In this document: in pieces, positions 1 through 6,804 of the stretch
Layout of the letters: every line of letters starts with the position of its first letter
How positions within the stretch are numbered: position 1 is the first letter of the stretch
Source of the DNA: Shewanella sp. OPT22
Lineage (GTDB): Bacteria > Pseudomonadota > Gammaproteobacteria > Enterobacterales > Shewanellaceae
Length of the DNA: 64,000 nucleotides
Assembly (NCBI RefSeq): GCF_004168585.1
Contig: NZ_PGVH01000043.1
Span: 382,755-446,754, forward strand
Direction of reading: 5' to 3'
The notes under the pieces: model-generated
The model's database searches: none
What the model was told of the DNA's origin: nothing
The model's input: only the letters and a program-made list of their open reading frames with translations
Position numbers and translations under genes: made by a program

Positions 1-11
1 GGCTAAAAAAT

Positions 12-66
12 GCCTAACAAAAAATTCCAGCTGACGCCTACGGCGCAGCTGAATTGGGCGTTAAGT
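12..66 (+). repeat. attC site 1
   Basis: R'' box GCCTAAC (12-18) and R' box GTTAAGT (60-66) bracket a hairpin built on CAGCTGACGCC/GGCGCAGCTG. The sequence is almost identical to attC sites 2 and 4. It closes a cassette whose body lies left of the window. Confidence 0.9.
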
Positions 67-107
67 TTCTAGGGATAGTCGAGCACATGGGTGAATGGAG
101 TCGAGCT

Positions 108-458
108 ATGATGATTAGCATTGATTTCTGCGGAATACCGTTTGTACTCTACTATTTACTTGGTGAAGGTATACCAACTAACAAAGTCGAATTCATGGGT
201 TTTATTACTGTATTCCTACTTTTTATTTCGGTGTACTTATTATTCTCCTTTGTGGGCTGGTTAACCTTTGGTATTTTGTCACATTGGCTAATATGTAAAT
301 ATACCAATGGCAATGTTAAATATTACATATTTGCGGTCGTGCTTCTAAGCTGTATTTTCTGCATGTTCGTCAATTATAATTTGGTGTTATTTTTTGGTAT
401 CGTTGCTTTACTTCAAGCTTTAGCTTTCAAATACTACATCAATAAAATCGAAACATAA
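108..458 (+). CDS. integron cassette membrane protein, unknown function
   Basis: Small protein of about 116 residues, almost entirely hydrophobic, with three or four predicted membrane segments and a short charged C-terminus (YINKIET). I recognise no family. The frame is open back to a TTG inside attC 1. ATG codons at 87, 108 and 111 are more plausible, and 108 is preferred because GGAG lies 7 bases upstream. It is the only frame in this cassette and its stop falls just inside the R'' box of attC 2, the usual compact cassette layout. Role unknown. Confidence 0.65.
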   Translation: MMISIDFCGIPFVLYYLLGEGIPTNKVEFMGFITVFLLFISVYLLFSFVGWLTFGILSHWLICKYTNGNVKYYIFAVVLLSCIFCMFVNYNLVLFFGIVALLQALAFKYYINKIET

Positions 459-507
459 CAAGCAATTCCAGCTGACGCCTACGGCGCAGCTGAATTGGGC
501 GTTATGT
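453..507 (+). repeat. attC site 2
   Basis: R'' ACATAAC (453-459) and R' GTTATGT (501-507), with the same inner palindrome as attC sites 1 and 4. The stop codon of the preceding cassette gene overlaps R''. Confidence 0.9.
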
Positions 508-523
508 GGTTTGGAGGATGTAC

Positions 524-748
524 ATGGATGTTTCAATAATTACCATTTTAGAGTTTGGTGTTCCAATACAAATCTTTCTTACTTTTTTAATGTTTTTAAG
601 GTTGTCACGAGAATCTGTTTTTTATAGTAACTCTAGAATGTTTAAGTATTTATTATTTTGTTTCTTTGTTCCAATTTTAGGTTATGTTCTAACTCTGTTA
701 AAACACACTATTAACGAATCACAATCAAATGAAACTACTAAGCAGTAA
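524..748 (+). CDS. integron cassette, two-helix membrane protein (PLDc_N-like)
   Basis: About 74 residues with two membrane helices separated by a short polar stretch (LRLSRESVFYSNSR). The second helix, ending VPILGYVLTLLK, resembles the small PLDc_N membrane domain (a proline-glycine turn between helices), but this is only a resemblance. GGAGG at 513-517 lies 6 bases before ATG 524, which therefore beats the in-frame GTG 506 and ATG 518. The tail is polar (NESQSNETTKQ). Sole gene of its cassette, between attC 2 and attC 3. Confidence 0.6.
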   Translation: MDVSIITILEFGVPIQIFLTFLMFLRLSRESVFYSNSRMFKYLLFCFFVPILGYVLTLLKHTINESQSNETTKQ

Positions 749-750
749 CC

Positions 751-850
751 ACATAACAAGGCGGTCAACTGGATTAAAAATGTTTTGGTTTTGCTCCTTC
801 GTCGCAAAATATAGCCAAAAATTTTTAACCCGTTACCGCAAGCGTTAGGC
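751..850 (+). repeat. attC site 3
   Basis: Long site (100 bp): R'' ACATAAC (751-757), R' GTTAGGC (844-850), and an extended imperfect stem containing GGTTTTGCTCC and ATAGCCAAAA. R'' is the exact reverse complement of the start of its own cassette (GTTATGT at 501). Confidence 0.85.
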
Positions 851-867
851 ATCAAAATGGAGTAATT

Positions 868-1200
868 TTGCTGAAATCATTATCTAGAATCCTCTCTATT
901 TTTTTACAGACATTTATTCTGTTTTCTATTTACGAGTTTCTCTATGGAATTTTGCTAGCTTTTGAAGAAGCTCAGATCTCTAATGACCCAAGACTAATTG
1001 CAGGTCAATTGTCTGTTACAATTTTGTCATCTACAGCTAAGGCAATAATTGCACTAATCGGCTTTATCATTGGTGCATTACTCCTAAAAAAATGTAGTGA
1101 CAATCCAAAGTGGTTTAAAAATACGTTAAAACTACTTTCATATTGTTGGTTGTTTTATATTCCTATTGGTACATATTTTGGTGTAAAGCAATTAAAATAG
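868..1200 (+). CDS. integron cassette membrane protein, unknown function
   Basis: Protein of 110 residues with about three membrane segments (residues 8-32, 55-75 and 88-105) and a short basic loop (LLKKCSDNPKWFKNTLK). No family recognised. The start is a TTG at 868 with GGAG 5 bases upstream (859-862); no ATG lies nearby in frame. It is alone in its cassette and ends ten bases before the R'' box of attC 4. Confidence 0.65.
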   Translation: MLKSLSRILSIFLQTFILFSIYEFLYGILLAFEEAQISNDPRLIAGQLSVTILSSTAKAIIALIGFIIGALLLKKCSDNPKWFKNTLKLLSYCWLFYIPIGTYFGVKQLK

Positions 1201-1209
1201 CTAAAAAAT

Positions 1210-1264
1210 GCCTAACAAGAAATTCCAGCTGACGCCTACGGCGCAGCTGAATTGGGCGTTAGTT
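1210..1264 (+). repeat. attC site 4
   Basis: R'' GCCTAAC (1210-1216), R' GTTAGTT (1258-1264). Nearly identical to attC 1, including the preceding CTAAAAAAT; between the R boxes it differs from attC 1 at one base in the left arm. Confidence 0.9.
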
Positions 1265-1268
1265 GCCT

Positions 1269-1676
1269 ATGAAACTTGAGCGTGTAATTTACGAATTGTA
1301 TGAAGTTGATTTCTATTCACTTAAAGGTGAATCGGATTCAGATTTTCATGAAATAGATCGTGAAATATATTTGGAATTTGAATCAGGTAAAAAGGTTTAT
1401 TTTTCTTGGTGCAATGAGCCTGTTCAATATTGTATTGGTTTTCAATCCGCAAGATTTAACGCTAATGAGCCTGATCATGTTATTGAAGTTACGAACTGGG
1501 GCGTTTGGCAAGATTTAATTGGCCAAGAACTCAGTTTTATCTTTACAGATGAGTCGCACCAAATTCTAGAGTTAAAAGGCCAAACCTCATCTGTTTACTT
1601 ATCTAGCCAAGAAAAAGGTTCGTGGGTAGCTGATGTAATGCATATATCAAAAGGTTTGCCAGTAGTCAGCAACTAA
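1269..1676 (+). CDS. integron cassette protein, unknown function
   Basis: Soluble acidic protein of 135 residues without signal peptide or membrane segments. The alternation of short polar and aromatic strands (IYLEFESGKKVYFSWCNE, ELSFIFTDESHQILELKG) suggests a mostly beta fold, as in several small cassette-borne immunity-like families, but I cannot name it. ATG 1269 is preferred to the in-frame TTG 1263; no good ribosome site precedes either. The stop overlaps the R'' box of attC 5. Confidence 0.65.
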   Translation: MKLERVIYELYEVDFYSLKGESDSDFHEIDREIYLEFESGKKVYFSWCNEPVQYCIGFQSARFNANEPDHVIEVTNWGVWQDLIGQELSFIFTDESHQILELKGQTSSVYLSSQEKGSWVADVMHISKGLPVVSN

Positions 1677-1812
1677 TAAATAAGGATAGGCGTAGCGCAG
1701 CCTGCGCCTTATCTGGAACAACTTGCTTAAACGGACAAAAAACAGCTGGTTTTTGCTCGTTCTTCGCTAATTTTAGCCAGCTATTTTATTGCCGCTTAGC
1801 AAAGCGTTAGTT
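1671..1812 (+). repeat. attC site 5
   Basis: The longest site here (142 bp): R'' AACTAAT (1671-1677), R' GTTAGTT (1806-1812). The arms include ATAAGGATAGGCG, a GGCGTAGCGCAGCCTGCGCC hairpin and a distal CAGCTGG/CCAGCTA stem. R'' differs by one base from the complement of the cassette start at 1258. Confidence 0.75.
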
Positions 1813-1831
1813 TACAAAAAGGATTTTGGTA

Positions 1832-2437
1832 GTGTTTGAAAATATTGCGATCTGTTCTGGATTAATTGCGACAATTTGGATTTTCATTGGAGTTTATGTA
1901 GTAAGTCGATTTTATGCTGGTTACAGCCATTCAAAACAATTTTGTAGTGAACTAGGTGCAACTGGTAGTCCAACTGAAAAATTGTCTCCCTTAATTAACA
2001 ATTACCCTCTTGGTGTTCTATTCTGCATTTTCGGTTGGTATCTGGCACAACTCTCAAATGTTTCAACCTTAGTTAATGTTGCTGGTTGGCTGGTAATAGC
2101 CCATGGTATTGGTACTTGGGTCGCAGGCTACTTCCCAATGGACGCAGATCCATTTACTAAGAATCCAACTTTTAATTGTAAGATACATTCCTGGGCTGGT
2201 TTCATTATGTTGCTTTCGCTTGTTGTGGCGCCAATATTAATTGCTATAAGTCCAACTACTAAAATTACCCCACTATATTTTCGTATTTTTTCATTAGTTT
2301 CTGTTGTCGCTGCTGTTTATTATCTTTTTGCTATGGCTAAAGCCGTAAAATCCCAAAGTAATCCAGGCATCCATCAACGTATTTCATATGGCATTCAGCT
2401 TATTTGGCTAAGTGTCTTTTCATTAGTGTTGGTGTAA
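1832..2437 (+). CDS. DUF998-type membrane protein (cassette)
   Basis: About 201 residues with six predicted membrane segments. The segment CSELGATGSPTEKLSPLINN after the first helix matches the DUF998 signature (a small-residue loop after helix one, then the word for pending displacement of an intact protein), as do the repeated G-W-rich helices. GTG 1832 has AAGGA 8 bases upstream and is preferred to the TTG at 1826, which is too close. DUF998 proteins are polytopic inner-membrane proteins of unknown function. This is the largest membrane protein in the array and the only gene in its cassette. Confidence 0.75.
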   Translation: MFENIAICSGLIATIWIFIGVYVVSRFYAGYSHSKQFCSELGATGSPTEKLSPLINNYPLGVLFCIFGWYLAQLSNVSTLVNVAGWLVIAHGIGTWVAGYFPMDADPFTKNPTFNCKIHSWAGFIMLLSLVVAPILIAISPTTKITPLYFRIFSLVSVVAAVYYLFAMAKAVKSQSNPGIHQRISYGIQLIWLSVFSLVLV

Positions 2438-2442
2438 TTGTA

Positions 2443-2504
2443 AACTTACAAGACATTCGAACGGAAAATACTTGTTGGCTTTTCCGCTTAATGCGGCGTT
2501 AGGG
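2443..2504 (+). repeat. attC site 6
   Basis: R'' AACTTAC (2443-2449), R' GTTAGGG (2498-2504), with inner arms ACGGAAAATAC/TTTTCCGCTTAATGCGGC. Shorter and unrelated in its arms to sites 1, 2 and 4. Confidence 0.75.
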
Positions 2505-2522
2505 CTCGAGTTGTAACTAAAA

Positions 2523-2918
2523 ATGAAATTTGTAATGAAAAAAATAATTGTAGTATCAATGTTAGCTATATTTTCTAGTGTTGTAATTGCTGCTGGTGCA
2601 TCAAAAGAATTCATTGAAAATAAAGAGTTAGCTAAGCTTTGCGATGCTCTTAACATGTTCAAACTAGATCGTGGGCGATGGCCAACCACAGATGAAGGTT
2701 TGAAAGTTTTAGCATTTCCTCGTCTGAATGATAACGGAGAATCAGATGGCAGAACTTATTTAAGCTATATCCCTAATGATCCGTGGGGAAACGAATATGT
2801 TTATAAACATTCAAAAAAAATTGGTTTAGAGCTTCACTCTATCGGTCCTGATAACACTATTGGTACCAATGATGACCTAGGCCCTGACGTATGTGAAATT
2901 TTATACAGCAAGCCCTAA
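2523..2918 (+). CDS. exported type II secretion G-domain protein (cassette)
   Basis: 131 residues: a Sec signal peptide (MKKIIVVSMLAIFSSVVIAAGA) followed by a domain closely resembling the soluble part of GspG major pseudopilins: FKLDRGRWPTTDEGLKVL, YIPNDPWGNEYVY, then GPDNTIGTNDD, where GspG has its calcium-binding loop. What is missing is the prepilin leader and methylated hydrophobic helix, so it should be a free periplasmic protein rather than a pilus subunit. Start is ATG 2523 or ATG 2535. The stop overlaps the R'' box of a decayed attC. Family assignment is confident; role unknown. Confidence 0.75.
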   Translation: MKFVMKKIIVVSMLAIFSSVVIAAGASKEFIENKELAKLCDALNMFKLDRGRWPTTDEGLKVLAFPRLNDNGESDGRTYLSYIPNDPWGNEYVYKHSKKIGLELHSIGPDNTIGTNDDLGPDVCEILYSKP

Positions 2919-2975
2919 TAAGTAAATTAGCAAGAACAAATACTGGTTGGCTCCCAACAATCGAGAACACAGTAA
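2913..2975 (+). repeat. degenerate attC site 7
   Basis: R'' CCCTAAT (2913-2919) complements the start of its cassette (GTTAGGG at 2498) except for one base. The next arm, CAAGAACAAATACTG, recurs in attC 12, but no R' box follows; the expected right half seems lost. Confidence 0.5.
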
Positions 2976-3003
2976 ACATCATTTTCAGTATCGAGAAATA
3001 ATA

Positions 3004-3777
3004 ATGGAAGAAGTAAAAGAAATTATTGCAAAACTTGAACCACACAAACTCCCCATTGTTAAGATTCAACCTTTGCCACGTAAAGCTGAAAACATTTGGA
3101 GTAGCAAGTTTGGTGGAAAACCCTATTGGTTAAAAGGAAAACATCTTCCAAAAAACAAGGAAGGAAATGATTTATATTTGTTAGCTCAAATCAATTTTGA
3201 AGAAGTTCCGCCTTTAAGCGGTTTTCCTAACAAAGGTATCCTGCAATTTTTTATTGAAAATGATGACCTTTACGGAATGGATTTTGACAGGCCTATAAAG
3301 GAAATAATCACCTCACCTGATGGCTACAGAGTGATTTACCATGAGGAAATTATTCAAACTCTCTCTGATCTGGAACAAAAGCTACCAGAAGCAAATAGTG
3401 ATAGTTTATTACCGCTTACAAATGAATATGCCCTTAGCTTCAAACTTGAGGAAGAATTACCATCACCAACAGATTACCGTTTTGATGGTATAGCGGGTGA
3501 TATTTATGACTATGATGACGATGTTGCTGAATATATCTATGACAACTTCGTTTCAGTAGGCAGTAAACTTGGTGGCTATGCAAACTTTACTCAGGATGAC
3601 CCAAGAAGAGAAAATAAGCATGAAAAATGGCTTCTCCTATTTCAGTTAGATTCTGAATGGGAAGGTGAAATAGAGATCATGTGGGGTGATCTAGGTGTCG
3701 GCAATTTCTTTATTCGAGAAGAAGATTTTAAAAACGGTGACTTCACAAAAATTTGGTACAACTGGGATTGCAGTTAG
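3004..3777 (+). CDS. YwqG/DUF1963 family protein (cassette)
   Basis: 257 residues, soluble. The family signature is clear: SKFGGKPYWLKG, then LLAQINFEEVPPLSGFPNKGILQFFI near residue 65, an acidic middle part, WLLLFQLDSEW, and the closing MWGDLGVGNFFIREEDF. YwqG/DUF1963 proteins are all-beta cytoplasmic proteins without an established biochemical role; in some genomes they sit in polymorphic-toxin immunity clusters. ATG 3004 is chosen over the TTG frame start at 2947, which lies in non-coding attC remnant. Both flanking attC sites are decayed, so this cassette may no longer be mobile. Confidence 0.8.
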   Translation: MEEVKEIIAKLEPHKLPIVKIQPLPRKAENIWSSKFGGKPYWLKGKHLPKNKEGNDLYLLAQINFEEVPPLSGFPNKGILQFFIENDDLYGMDFDRPIKEIITSPDGYRVIYHEEIIQTLSDLEQKLPEANSDSLLPLTNEYALSFKLEEELPSPTDYRFDGIAGDIYDYDDDVAEYIYDNFVSVGSKLGGYANFTQDDPRRENKHEKWLLLFQLDSEWEGEIEIMWGDLGVGNFFIREEDFKNGDFTKIWYNWDCS

Positions 3778-3842
3778 TGCAATTGGTAAACCAATAAAAA
3801 AATCAGTTGTCGCCTACAGCACAACTGATCTCGCCGCTATAT
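3771..3842 (+). repeat. degenerate attC site 8
   Basis: TCAGTTGTCGCCTACAGC... followed by ACAACTGATCTCGCC and GCTATAT (3836-3842) lines up with attC 1/2/4 but with several substitutions, including loss of the conserved GTT of R' (GCT here). Confidence 0.55.
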
Positions 3843-3857
3843 GCATAAGGAAATATT

Positions 3858-4307
3858 GTGTTCAGTATATTTAAATATATAGGTTTAGGTGCTCTTGGAG
3901 CTTTATTGGCAATAGGAGGTATTTTCTTTTATTTCAACAGTTCAACTGCAAGTAATGAAGAAATATTCGTACCATTTATTGAAACCAACATACGTCAACT
4001 TTCATCATGGGATAAAGAAAAATATTTTCCCTTGATGACCGAAGAAGAAGTTAATCGGTACTCACCTAAACAGTGGGACCAAATTATGTCAGAGCTGTCC
4101 AAATTTGGAAAGTTTAAGTCATATGAACACCCAAAGCTGATGGGTTACCATACATTAAATCCATTTTTTGGTGGTGATAAAGTAACAAGTGCAACATATA
4201 GTGTTTGGGTAAACTTTGAAAGCTATTCTGCTGAACTGACTATTAGCATGAAAGGTAATGAAGACAAGGTGCAAATTACAGGAGCTCGTTGGAAGCGAGT
4301 ACTCTAG
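3858..4307 (+). CDS. membrane-anchored cassette protein, unknown function
   Basis: 149 residues: one N-terminal membrane helix (about residues 6-27) and a soluble, presumably periplasmic domain with a W-D-x-E-K-Y-F-P helix and C-terminal beta strands. The size and pattern recall cystatin/NTF2-like exported domains, but no family is recognised. The start is GTG 3858 with AAGG 7 bases upstream. It is the sole frame between the decayed attC 8 and attC 9. Confidence 0.65.
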   Translation: MFSIFKYIGLGALGALLAIGGIFFYFNSSTASNEEIFVPFIETNIRQLSSWDKEKYFPLMTEEEVNRYSPKQWDQIMSELSKFGKFKSYEHPKLMGYHTLNPFFGGDKVTSATYSVWVNFESYSAELTISMKGNEDKVQITGARWKRVL

Positions 4308-4312
4308 CAGCA

Positions 4313-4397
4313 CATAATAATAACAAATTCTGGTTGTCTTGTCGTTGCGTTCCAAATTATAGCCAACCAAAATTTACCTAATATTTCAGCGTTAGCA
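4313..4397 (+). repeat. attC site 9
   Basis: R'' ACATAAT (4313-4319), R' GTTAGCA (4391-4397). The middle, TTCTGGTTG ... CGTTCCAAATTATAGCCAACC, resembles attC 3, 5 and 11, forming a second attC subtype within the array. Confidence 0.75.
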
Positions 4398-4412
4398 GAT
4401 CAGGAAAGTGTA

Positions 4413-4823
4413 GTGTTAGATATAGGTGTCGAGGAAAGTTCAGGAAATTTTGTTGGGAGTGTAACTCACCTTCCATCTAATGTTTTGGCCAAGAGCTCAT
4501 CGAAAACAGCTGAGAAAGCCATATCTTTGTGTTTACGAGATCTTAGTAGTCAGCTTTCAAAAATACAGTGGTTTTATATCCAAGTATCTGAAGGTGTAAT
4601 AACTGAGTTATCAATAAATGGTCTCTTTAATTTTTCTTGTTCTGCCGTGAGTATTACTTCATTTGAGGAGTATCTTGATAGTCAAAACGTCATGCTTTCT
4701 TCTCTTCATCAATTTAGTTTTAATAACAAAAATTATTCTGGTTATGTTTGTAAAACCAATAGCTATCAGAAACTTATTGAAAGTATTTTAAATAATTCAG
4801 AGTTTGAGTTATCGTGCTGCTGA
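4413..4823 (+). CDS. integron cassette protein, unknown function
   Basis: 136 residues, soluble, serine-rich, rich in short hydrophobic strands, ending in the cysteine pair ELSCC. No recognisable domain or signal peptide. The start is GTG 4413 with AGGA 7 bases upstream inside CAGGAAAG. Its stop lies inside the R'' box of attC 10. Function unknown. Confidence 0.6.
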   Translation: MLDIGVEESSGNFVGSVTHLPSNVLAKSSSKTAEKAISLCLRDLSSQLSKIQWFYIQVSEGVITELSINGLFNFSCSAVSITSFEEYLDSQNVMLSSLHQFSFNNKNYSGYVCKTNSYQKLIESILNNSEFELSCC

Positions 4824-4872
4824 CAAGACAATACAGGTGATGCCAACGTTACATCTGATATAGTCGTTAGCA
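4818..4872 (+). repeat. attC site 10
   Basis: R'' TGCTGAC (4818-4824) and R' GTTAGCA (4866-4872). Compact 55-bp site with arms AATACAGGTGATG/ACATCTGATAT. Confidence 0.75.
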
Positions 4873-4907
4873 TATTCATGAACCATCAAGGCCGTTTGGA
4901 GTTTAAA

Positions 4908-5810
4908 GTGACAAGGATATTACTTTTATTTATTTTTTTGATTTCTGGAGTAATACAAGCAAAACAAGAAGTTGACTTAGGTTTTGTTCCTAAAAATAAT
5001 CAGGTAGTTTCTAAAGAAAAAATAGTGCTTATTGATGAAGCCCATCATAACTTTCATACACTTGACGGACGCTATAAACCTTTTGCTAAAGTGCTCGAGA
5101 GTGCTGGTTATAGTGTTGAAAAAAACATTAACAAATTTACTTCGAAGTCTTTGGAAAATGTTGATGTTTTAGTGATTGCAAATGCTCTAGATGAGAAAAA
5201 TGTCAAGAATCATGATTTACCTAATTTTTCAGCCTTCACACAAAAGGAAGTCGAGGTTGTACATCATTGGGTCAAAAATGGAGGCTCTTTACTTTTAATT
5301 GCAGATCACCTTCCATGGCCTAAAGCTTCGGATTCGCTTGCATCTACTTTTGGTTTTCAATTCAATAACAGTTATGTCGAGGTGCTCGGAAGTAGTGAGC
5401 AATATTTTGAAGTGGCAGACAAAAGCTTAGTTGAACATAAAATTCTTAAGGGGTTAACAGGTACAACAAAAATTACTAAGATACGAGGATTTATGGGACA
5501 GGCATTTCTTAGCCCACCTGACGCCAAACCATTACTTGTTTTTAGTAAAAGTGCGGTTGCTTACATGCCATCAAAAGCTTGGGACATTACGGATGATACA
5601 CCTACAATATCTGCTGTTGGTTGGCACCAAGGTGCTACGTTAGACTTTTATAAAGGCAGAGTTGCGTTTTTTGGAGAGGCTGGAATGTTTACAGCTCAAG
5701 TCGATAATGACGAAAACGAGCAGTGGAAAATGGGAATGAATGCCAAGGGTGCGGAGCAAAATGAACAGTTTCTTTTAAATACTATGTACTGGTTATCAAA
5801 TATCATTTAA
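4908..5810 (+). CDS. exported DUF4350/GATase1-like domain protein (cassette)
   Basis: About 300 residues with a clean signal peptide (MTRILLLFIFLISGVIQA). The mature part has a Rossmann-like class I glutamine-amidotransferase fold: VLIDEAHHNFHTLDGRYKPF, LESAGYSV, DVLVIANAL, VHHWVKNGGSLLLIADH and a C-terminal GRVAFFGEAGMFTAQ. This matches DUF4350/ThuA-type domains, which bind but do not necessarily hydrolyse small ligands. GTG 4908 has GGAG 6 bases upstream and puts the signal peptide at the N-terminus; ATG 4878 is the alternative. It is the largest cassette in the array and was possibly acquired as a complete periplasmic enzyme. Confidence 0.7.
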   Translation: MTRILLLFIFLISGVIQAKQEVDLGFVPKNNQVVSKEKIVLIDEAHHNFHTLDGRYKPFAKVLESAGYSVEKNINKFTSKSLENVDVLVIANALDEKNVKNHDLPNFSAFTQKEVEVVHHWVKNGGSLLLIADHLPWPKASDSLASTFGFQFNNSYVEVLGSSEQYFEVADKSLVEHKILKGLTGTTKITKIRGFMGQAFLSPPDAKPLLVFSKSAVAYMPSKAWDITDDTPTISAVGWHQGATLDFYKGRVAFFGEAGMFTAQVDNDENEQWKMGMNAKGAEQNEQFLLNTMYWLSNII

Positions 5811-5815
5811 GGGTA

Positions 5816-5884
5816 TGCTGACTTTTGCCTGTACGTTCCAAAATTTGAGCTAAACATCGCCTTCCTGTTAACTGGGCGTTATAT
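5816..5884 (+). repeat. attC site 11
   Basis: R'' TGCTGAC (5816-5822), R' GTTATAT (5878-5884). R'' is one base off the complement of its cassette start (GTTAGCA at 4866). Confidence 0.75.
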
Positions 5885-5909
5885 GCAAAAGGTAATTTGA
5901 ATACTATCA

Positions 5910-6143
5910 ATGAATAAGAAAATAAAAAATAAGCAAGATTTTTTGGACATAGTAAAAGAGCTTTCAACCGAAAATCAGGCTAAATGGGAAAATCAAACAG
6001 CTACTAATTTTATTGAAGCAATAGGTGCATGGTTGAATGATGCTGAGGGATATTATAGTAATTCTAAGATTGATATCGATAGTAAAGAAGCGAGTTGGCA
6101 GTTGTTTGCAGACGCCATAAAAGCGTCAAGGTTCTATGAATAG
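5910..6143 (+). CDS. DUF7660-like small protein (cassette)
   Basis: 77 residues, soluble and acidic. It carries FLDIVKEL, then WENQTATNFIEAIGAWLNDAEGYY and a final SWQLFADAIKASRFYE. This order (F-x-x-x-V, WEN, GYY, W-x-x-F, A-x-x-YE) is what I recall for the DUF7660 family, a common small protein of accessory regions with no known activity. No good ribosome site precedes ATG 5910. Single gene of its cassette. Confidence 0.65.
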   Translation: MNKKIKNKQDFLDIVKELSTENQAKWENQTATNFIEAIGAWLNDAEGYYSNSKIDIDSKEASWQLFADAIKASRFYE

Positions 6144-6148
6144 CAAAC

Positions 6149-6206
6149 ACATAACAAACACTTCAACAAGAACAAATACTGACTGTCTGTTAAGCTGGCG
6201 TTAGTA
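6149..6206 (+). repeat. attC site 12
   Basis: R'' ACATAAC (6149-6155), R' GTTAGTA (6200-6206). The left arm contains CAAGAACAAATACTG, shared with the decayed site 7. Confidence 0.8.
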
Positions 6207-6221
6207 CTCAAAAAGGTTCAA

Positions 6222-6647
6222 ATGGATTTTAAATTTATCAGAGCAGCAAATAAAGATTGGGATTACTTGTTAGAGCTCAGGAAGTTAACAATGGTTGAGC
6301 ACCTTGAAGCTTCAGGACAGTTTCTCTCTGAAAATGATCATAAGTTTCGATTAAACGATGCTTACGAGTGTTCACACCTAATTGTTTATAAAAATGAAAT
6401 CATAGGTACGTTAAAATTCCGTGAATTTGAAGAAAAGCTTGAAATTATGCAAATTCAAATCCACCCAAATAATCAGGGGAAAGGTCTAGGAAAACAGGTG
6501 TTAGAACAGATTTCAGAGGCTTCAAAACCTAAGTACCTTGAGTTAACAGTTTTAAAAGAAAGTCGAGCGCTAAATTTATACCAAAGATTGGGTTTTAGCA
6601 TTTTTGGCGAAGATAAATTTGAGTATTTTATGCGTTCAATTCAATGA
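6222..6647 (+). CDS. GNAT family N-acetyltransferase (cassette)
   Basis: 141 residues covering a single GNAT domain: strand LEIMQIQIHPNNQGKGLGKQVL with the acetyl-CoA pyrophosphate loop Q-G-K-G-L-G near residue 88, then LTVLKESRALNLYQRLGF near the C-terminus. The substrate cannot be read from sequence; antibiotic, amino-acid and protein acetylation are all possible. AAAAGG lies 5 bases before ATG 6222. It is the last clear cassette of the array; after its stop only a poor attC-like remnant follows. Confidence 0.85.
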   Translation: MDFKFIRAANKDWDYLLELRKLTMVEHLEASGQFLSENDHKFRLNDAYECSHLIVYKNEIIGTLKFREFEEKLEIMQIQIHPNNQGKGLGKQVLEQISEASKPKYLELTVLKESRALNLYQRLGFSIFGEDKFEYFMRSIQ

Positions 6648-6761
6648 TGATGGCCTAAAAAAGCTGAACAACTTTTCTATTAATCTTTCACAAAAACACG
6701 TTAAGACAAAATTTATACTTCTAATTTTCATTTTTTTTGAATTGCTGTGATGCTTCTATCT

Positions 6762-6797
6762 AAAAAACAGCCCTTCCCACAAAGTAGGAAGGACTGA
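6762..6797 (-). terminator. rho-independent terminator of the nuclease gene
   Basis: CAGCCCTTCC/GGAAGGACTG hairpin with a T-run on the minus strand (plus-strand TAAAAAA at 6761), placed just after the nuclease stop at 6805. Confidence 0.75.
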
Positions 6798-6804
6798 AAA
6801 TCTA

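Larger units (their letters stand above)
1..6700 (+). mobile_element. chromosomal integron cassette array (distal part)
   Basis: Twelve short open frames, all on the plus strand, alternate with imperfect palindromes that end in GTTRRRY and begin with RYYYAAC. This is the layout of integron gene cassettes with attC sites. In several cassettes the first seven bases are the reverse complement of the R'' box at that cassette's own end (GTTATGT at 501 with ACATAAC at 751; GTTAGGC at 844 with GCCTAAC at 1210), as expected for cassettes inserted from circles. The integrase and attI are not in the window and by cassette orientation should lie to the left. No convincing attC is seen after about 6700, so the array probably ends there. 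Confidence 0.9.

Noticed and set aside
2947-3003. Longer start of the YwqG cassette gene (TTG 2947)
   Set aside because: This stretch is attC remnant; family homology begins at ATG 3004.
6650-6706. A thirteenth attC site after the GNAT cassette
   Set aside because: GCCTAAA and CGTTAAG can be found, but R'' does not complement the cassette start (GTTAGTA) and no stem joins them; kept only as a possible remnant.
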